64,000 nucleotides of DNA, from assembly GCA_014155875.1 (NCBI GenBank), contig JACEFZ010011670.1:165777-229776 (forward strand). Reading direction: 5' to 3'. The translations under genes were made by a program, and so were the position numbers. Position 1 is the first letter of the stretch, and every line of letters starts with the position of its first letter. The DNA comes from Cepaea nemoralis. Taxonomy: Eukaryota > Mollusca > Gastropoda > Stylommatophora > Helicidae. The notes beneath the pieces were generated by a model. The model saw nothing but the letters and a program-made list of their open reading frames with translations. It made no database searches and was not told the origin of the DNA. This document shows, piece after piece, positions 59,850 through 64,000 of this stretch.

Positions 59850-61285
59850 TTCCTCTTTCAACACATGGTCCTCACATTTTCCCAGTAACTTTTATCAATA
59901 TTTAATAGCGCGGACTGGATTAGTATCTTGACGTCAGACAATTTGAATATAGTATTGTCAGCTGCCACCTGTCCTTTAATTTTAGCCCACACAAGTTCTA
60001 TAGGGTTAAAATGAGAATGGTACGGCGGAAGTCTCAAGCACCCATGACGATGCTCTTCTATCAACTTGTCGATTCGATGTTTCTTGCTTTTTGGCGTCAG
60101 TTTTACAAGGGACAACAATTCTAGCTAAAATACGTTTCTGGAAATGGTATGTTTTCCATTCGGAGCCATATCTTTATTGCTCCCTTTATGCTCGATGTTG
60201 TAGGTATTTTGTCTTCTTGGGCAACAACATTGATATCATGCATTGTCCATAATTGGACACGCCGGTCTATCTAGGGATGGAAGCACAGCATTCTCGAGCC
60301 AATCTCTAAATACATTACTATTCATCTTATTATGATAATCGCTATTGTCTGTATGCTTTGATACGAACACGAGCCTAGCATTCTGTTGTAAGCCATTATG
60401 CGTGTTACCAGCATGGGCCATGACCAAAAGCTGTCCTATACTACTGGGCACATATCGCTTTATCTATCCATCCACTGATTGCCATTCCTTATCACTTGTG
60501 TGGTGCGCATTGATCCACATTTCATCCAAACACACTATGCCATAATTTTCTTTGCGTATTTCCCTTATTTCACGTAGGTATCTACTTCTCATGGTTCATT
60601 AAATGCGGTTGCATGCAAAGAATATTTCTACCGCCCTTGTACTTTCTAAAAGTTAAGATAATGTCCTTATAATTTTCCACAAAGTTGTTTTGGATAGCTC
60701 TATGTTATTGTTCTTTCTCAACAAAATCCTAAGTTTTCTTACAGTCACTGTTTCTTTGGCATCCAGCATTTTTATAATGCTGGATAATCCTGGATATAAA
60801 ATCCAAAATTTTTCTAATTTTAGGAGTCTTCATTGCGAAGTGGTCAAGCCTTTTGATCCGGGCTCCAAAGGTTGTGGGTTCGATTCTGGGCCGCAACCTT
60901 CGGTTCACGAGTTAAATTTTCCGGAGACTTCTGTGGGTCATCGCTAGAACTGCGGAGTTCGTGCTTTGTGCGATGCTTTCCGCGCTGCGGAAAGAGACCG
61001 AGCCATATGGGATAGAACACGGTGCAATGAAGTCAACCCTGTCGACTTTTAAGCGACCTTTTAAAGTATTTTTATAATAGCTCGCCTTATGACATCTTTG
61101 TCAAATCTGTCTACAGTAACCTTTCTACCTACCGTTTGGTTATTGCGTGGTGGTTTAATTCTAGATTCTTGCACCCATCGACGAAATGACCGTTTACTCA
61201 AACCCAGTGCATGCACTGTTCTTTTTTCGGAATTTGTAATAGTATAAAACAGTTTCCTGCGATCAGCTTCTTGTCAAAAATATGT
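59850..61285 (-). pseudogene. Tc1/mariner-like DDE transposase pseudogene, interrupted by a SINE
   Basis: Minus-strand order: helix-turn-helix part (HALGLSKRSFRRWVQ near 61,200, TVGRKVTVDRFDKDVIRRAI near 61,100); SINE; LRILLRKNNNIELSKTTLWK near 60,710; first catalytic Asp in VCLDEMWINAHHTSDKEWQ near 60,520; FRDWLENAVLPSL and the second Asp in IMDNA near 60,245; LPPYHSHFNPIELVWAKIKG near 59,990 with the catalytic Glu. Matches the DDE_3 transposase layout of the IS630-Tc1-mariner group. Broken by at least one in-frame stop (after SVDG near 60,470), a frame change near 60,150-60,240 and the SINE. Terminal inverted repeats were not identified. Confidence 0.82.
60826..61066 (+). mobile_element. 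tRNA-derived SINE (family B), inserted in a transposase
   Basis: A-box-like ATTGCGAAGTGGTCAAGCC and B-box-like GGTTGTGGGTTCGATTCTGG, then the family body (CGCTAGAACTGCGGAGTTCG, GCTGCGGAAAGAGACCGAGC). Opposite strand to the transposase it splits. AT-rich flanks (TTTTTCTAATTTTAG left, TATTTTTATAATAG right) may be a diverged target duplication. Confidence 0.8.
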
Positions 61286-61393
61286 GTACAACTTCATAGC
61301 GATGCTTGAAGTGTATACACAATTTCACATTCAATCCCATTGAAAAATATTCACACATTTCAATTTTAGCGATAAGTGGTAAGATTACTATCT

Positions 61394-61399
<6 letters not shown>

Positions 61400-61438
<39 letters not shown>

Positions 61439-61466
61439 TAATATATATATATATATATAATATATG
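61400..61466. repeat. (AT)n microsatellite
   Basis: Alternating TA run with two AATATA interruptions. Possible remnant of a TA-target DNA transposon border, but not shown. Confidence 0.95.
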
Positions 61467-61849
61467 TTAATCAGGTTTCATGAAATAACCCGCATTTCGG
61501 GACACCTTCTGAACAGTCCCAGTTAAACAACGCGGGGTTCTTGGCATAAGACCAATCCCGTGAAACACGTAAATATTATTCAACATTGAATGCTGATGTT
61601 CTGGCTACGCTGTAATACATTTACAATTATGAACTTCATCTCTGGACCCGTAAATTATTTATCGCATATAAACAAACTTTAAAATCTGCTGTAAAATCTC
61701 CAGAAGAAAATTTTTTTTTGTTGGGTGGACATAATGATAAGGTTATATGCTAAATCTCATTATTTTCATCAGTTTGTTACTGATATATGGAATTTTATAT
61801 TGGGGCAGACAAAAGTAAACACGCTATAGTTACACAATTATCAGTGTCT
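61467..61849. other. AT-rich spacer, no gene recognised
   Basis: No coding motif or repeat family seen. Confidence 0.5.
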
Positions 61850-62112
61850 GTCCTATCCAGCGTTGGTCTCCCTGGTCTACGGTTACACGACTTTTCTCCG
61901 TAATCCCGTTACTCTCGTGAGTAAACGTGACGTTCGCGAGAATTGGTAGCGGTTCTCTCCGCTAGGTAACTTAGGGGTATGTGAGCCGGTCGCTCAGAAA
62001 GCAATGGCAAACTACTGAGCGTAATCTTGCCAAGAAATCAACAATCAGCTGAAAGATGCTGATGTTGACAGCGATGTCCTGTAAAGGATATGCGAACAAC
62101 AACAAAAAGTCC
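61850..62112 (+). mobile_element. SINE with RTE-like tail, near-complete
   Basis: Head with CCTGGTCTACGGTTACACGA (A-box-like) and GTAGCGGTTCTCTCC, core GCTCAGAAAGCAATGGCAAA, CTTGCCAAGAAATCAACA, ending TGTAAAGGATATGCGAACAA then CAACAAAAA. The best-preserved copy; near-identical in layout to the minus-strand copy at 20,551. A short duplicate GTCCTATCCAGCG at 61,851 and 62,109 is a candidate target-site duplication. Confidence 0.82.
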
Positions 62113-62194
62113 TATCCAGCGCCAGTCCTAGCACATGGCCAAGGGGGATAAACTGCCCACCTCATATACCGTGAGTATATTCTGATTCAGAGGT

Positions 62195-62402
62195 CAGCGT
62201 TGCCGAGGCGTTATCGTTTTCGCCTTTCAACTTCCTATGCCCTGGTAGCAAGATAATAGGTTCGTGCTACGCACTGGTCATTTGGAGTTTATCGTTAACT
62301 TCTCGTTCAGAAAGCAATGGCAAACTAATAACGTAAAATTGCATATAAACTCAACCTGGGCTTGATTGCAACCACCCGCAAAGGACATGCAACATTCTTC
62401 TT
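62195..62402 (+). mobile_element. SINE with RTE-like tail, second subtype
   Basis: tRNA-like head (TTGCCGAGGCGTTATCG near 62,207; ATAATAGGTTCGTGCTAC near 62,256), then TTCTCGTTCAGAAAGCAATG, GCAAACTAATAACGTAAAAT and a CAAAGGACATGCAAC end. Confidence 0.75.
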
Positions 62403-62449
62403 TTAAATATTCCGTATCAAAACATCTGTATTAGTAGTAGGCCTCTTTC

Positions 62450-63000
62450 AGTCCTGAAGGACTATAGAGTTGTGCCGCCGGGGAAAGGGACCTGGCAGCA
62501 ACGCTGGTGACTGTATAGTCCAATGCGAGAGTGACAATCCCTGTCAGTTTCCGCATCTGTGAAGAACGAGGCAGGTCCCGCAGTAAGTGACTGTATTTTA
62601 TGCCTGTGCCTCCTATCCTCAGTTTGTTGGATCAGATTGCTCTCAAAGGACATCAGTCCGTTTCGTACATCTCTTCTCCGGGAACATCTGTCCGTTGCAA
62701 CTCTTTCCCACGTGTCTGGATCTATACCTAGAGTTTTCATGTCTTGTTTATGCACATCCTTATATTGCATTTGGGGTGTTCCTGGTGCCCTCTTCCCAGT
62801 GGCTAGTTCTCCGTATAGGAGACTTTGGGAATACGTTCATCCTTCATTCGAGATACATGGTCCAACCACCGGGGCGTCACTGCTTGAGGAGGAGGTGCAC
62901 TGTGGTAATATCCACTCTTTCAAGCACGTGTTTGTTTGTTATGTGGTCTTTCCACGATATGCCTATAATAGAGAAGAGAAGCAACGGCTGCAGTAGGATA
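62450..63000 (-). mobile_element. LINE C-terminal fragment, minus strand (relative of the 26-29 kb LINE)
   Basis: Minus-strand reading: GISWKDHITNKHVLERVDI near 62,950, WLDHVSRMKDERIPKV near 62,855, MQYKDVHKQDMKTLGIDPD near 62,760, DTWERVATDRCSRRRDVRNG near 62,700, HSRIGLYSHQR near 62,510. The order and spacing match the C-terminus of the LINE at 29,090-29,570, with a degraded zinc finger. One frame change and one stop. Confidence 0.8.
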
Positions 63001-63440
63001 TAACAATAAATAATTAGGTGTGTACCCTGTGCTGTGTCTGTGTCTCTCTCACTATTTAATTGTTTATCGACATGAAACTGTACCATGCGGATGTTAGGAA
63101 CACCACCAGAATAATTTCCAAAGAAAACTGTCGATTGATCTATAAAAATTTAAACCTAACATCATATATCCAATGCGCCCTAAGGTGCGGAGAAGGGTGC
63201 TTGACTTGTTTTGTTCACATACACACATCGCCATGGTGAGCGCGCGAATAAAGATTATTTAATGATGTGATTACGTGACCAGAAAATAGCGACAAGACAA
63301 AGGATACAATATAAAGGATTCAGAGGGAGTAAGGGGGAAAAACAATAACAGGATACGCTGCCGAGGTATAGATACAGGAGAGATTAATGGACTTCCTGGG
63401 AGGAATGCCCTCACCACAACCTCGAAGGAAGTGTTGAAGG
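63001..63440. other. Spacer, no gene recognised
   Basis: No coding motif seen. Confidence 0.5.
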
Positions 63441-63444
63441 ATTA

Positions 63445-63990
63445 TCAACTGGGTTGTGTCAGTCGGTCAGACGAGACAAAGAGATGACAGAAGACAAACA
63501 GACGACACACAATCAGAAGACAGACATACAAAAGACAGACAGACAGAACGACAGACGACAGAAGACATACAAATAGACAAACATCAGTATCAGAAATGAT
63601 GAGCAACACACGAAGCTTAAGACTGTGGACAGACGTGTTCACCAACACCACACTGCACAGACAGACATACAGAAACGACAGGCAGACGAAAGATAGCCAG
63701 ACGGATGGAGGGACAGAGAGGCAGGAAACGATGATCAGACAGACAGCCCTGAGGACAGACAGACCACAGACAGACAGACAGACAGACAGACGGAAGGATG
63801 GACAGACAGACTGAAAGACTGAACAATGGCATATTCACACAGACAGACGAAGAAAAGACAGATGGATGAAAGAGAAAGTGGGAGAAAACCATGGTCAGAT
63901 AGACATATAGCCCTAATAGATAGTCCAACCGACAGACAGACAAGCAAACATGAAGCATGATAGGCAGACACACAGACACGCAAAGGGAGT
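63445..63990. repeat. AGAC-rich microsatellite with an embedded LINE UTR piece
   Basis: ACAGACAGACAG and irregular AGACGAAAG units. 63,583-63,660 (ATCAGTATCAGAAATGATGA then CACCAACACCACACTGCAC) matches 57,320-57,425. Confidence 0.9.
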
Positions 63991-64000
63991 GGATGGGTTC

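Overview
The window looks like invertebrate animal nuclear DNA, probably from a lophotrochozoan and perhaps a mollusc; that last step is inference. There are no bacterial-style gene runs, rRNA genes or CRISPR arrays. Roughly a third is tandem repeat (minisatellites with 19-50 bp units, plus long GA, CA and AGAC microsatellites). Most of the rest is broken retrotransposons. The only candidate host gene is a pair of phase-compatible exons on the + strand at 39,982-40,177 and 41,326-41,485.

Layout. 1-4.5 kb: microsatellites and a 50-bp minisatellite beside an older, diverged array of the same unit. 4.5-13 kb: 43-, 28-, 31- and 34-bp arrays with LINE and SINE fragments between them. 13-23 kb: 19- and 44-bp arrays, SINEs, LINE 3' ends, a degenerate hypothetical reading frame on the minus strand, and a SINE nested in a LINE. 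23.9-30.9 kb: two copies of an unknown minus-strand retroposon, a nearly full-length APE-type LINE (endonuclease, reverse transcriptase, C-terminal zinc finger; three frameshifts) and an RTE-like LINE 3' part. 32.4-35 kb: 28-, 42- and 44-bp arrays. 35.9-44.2 kb: a 1.8-kb segment present twice (35,856-37,663 and 42,046-43,845), LINE copies in both orientations, and the candidate exons between them.

44,740-53,025 is the most interesting unit: a complete-ended Ty3/gypsy-type LTR retrotransposon. Its LTRs are very long (2,623 and 2,620 bp) and differ at about ten positions. It has an exact 18-nt proline-tRNA primer site, a gag frame with a SCAN-like capsid C-terminal domain, then a zinc knuckle, protease, integrase zinc-binding and integrase GPY segments. 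The RNase H remnant lies after the integrase, directly before the polypurine tract. That is the Ty1/copia-like pol order known from Gmr1-type gypsy elements, and SCAN-like capsids belong to that same group. Reverse transcriptase and the integrase catalytic core are absent, so this is a young non-autonomous derivative that must have been copied in trans.

53-64 kb: more LINE 3' ends, SINEs, a LINE-derived short element, a Tc1/mariner-like transposase pseudogene broken by a SINE, and an AGAC microsatellite.

The parts form a retroposon ecology. LINE families end in short tails ((GAT)n, (GATT)n, (TGAA)n, (CGTT)n) that seed microsatellites. SINEs with tRNA-like heads carry RTE-like tails and land in LINEs and transposons. 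Several loci keep only the two ends of the 25.7-29.6 kb LINE. All family assignments are from reading motifs; no database search was run.
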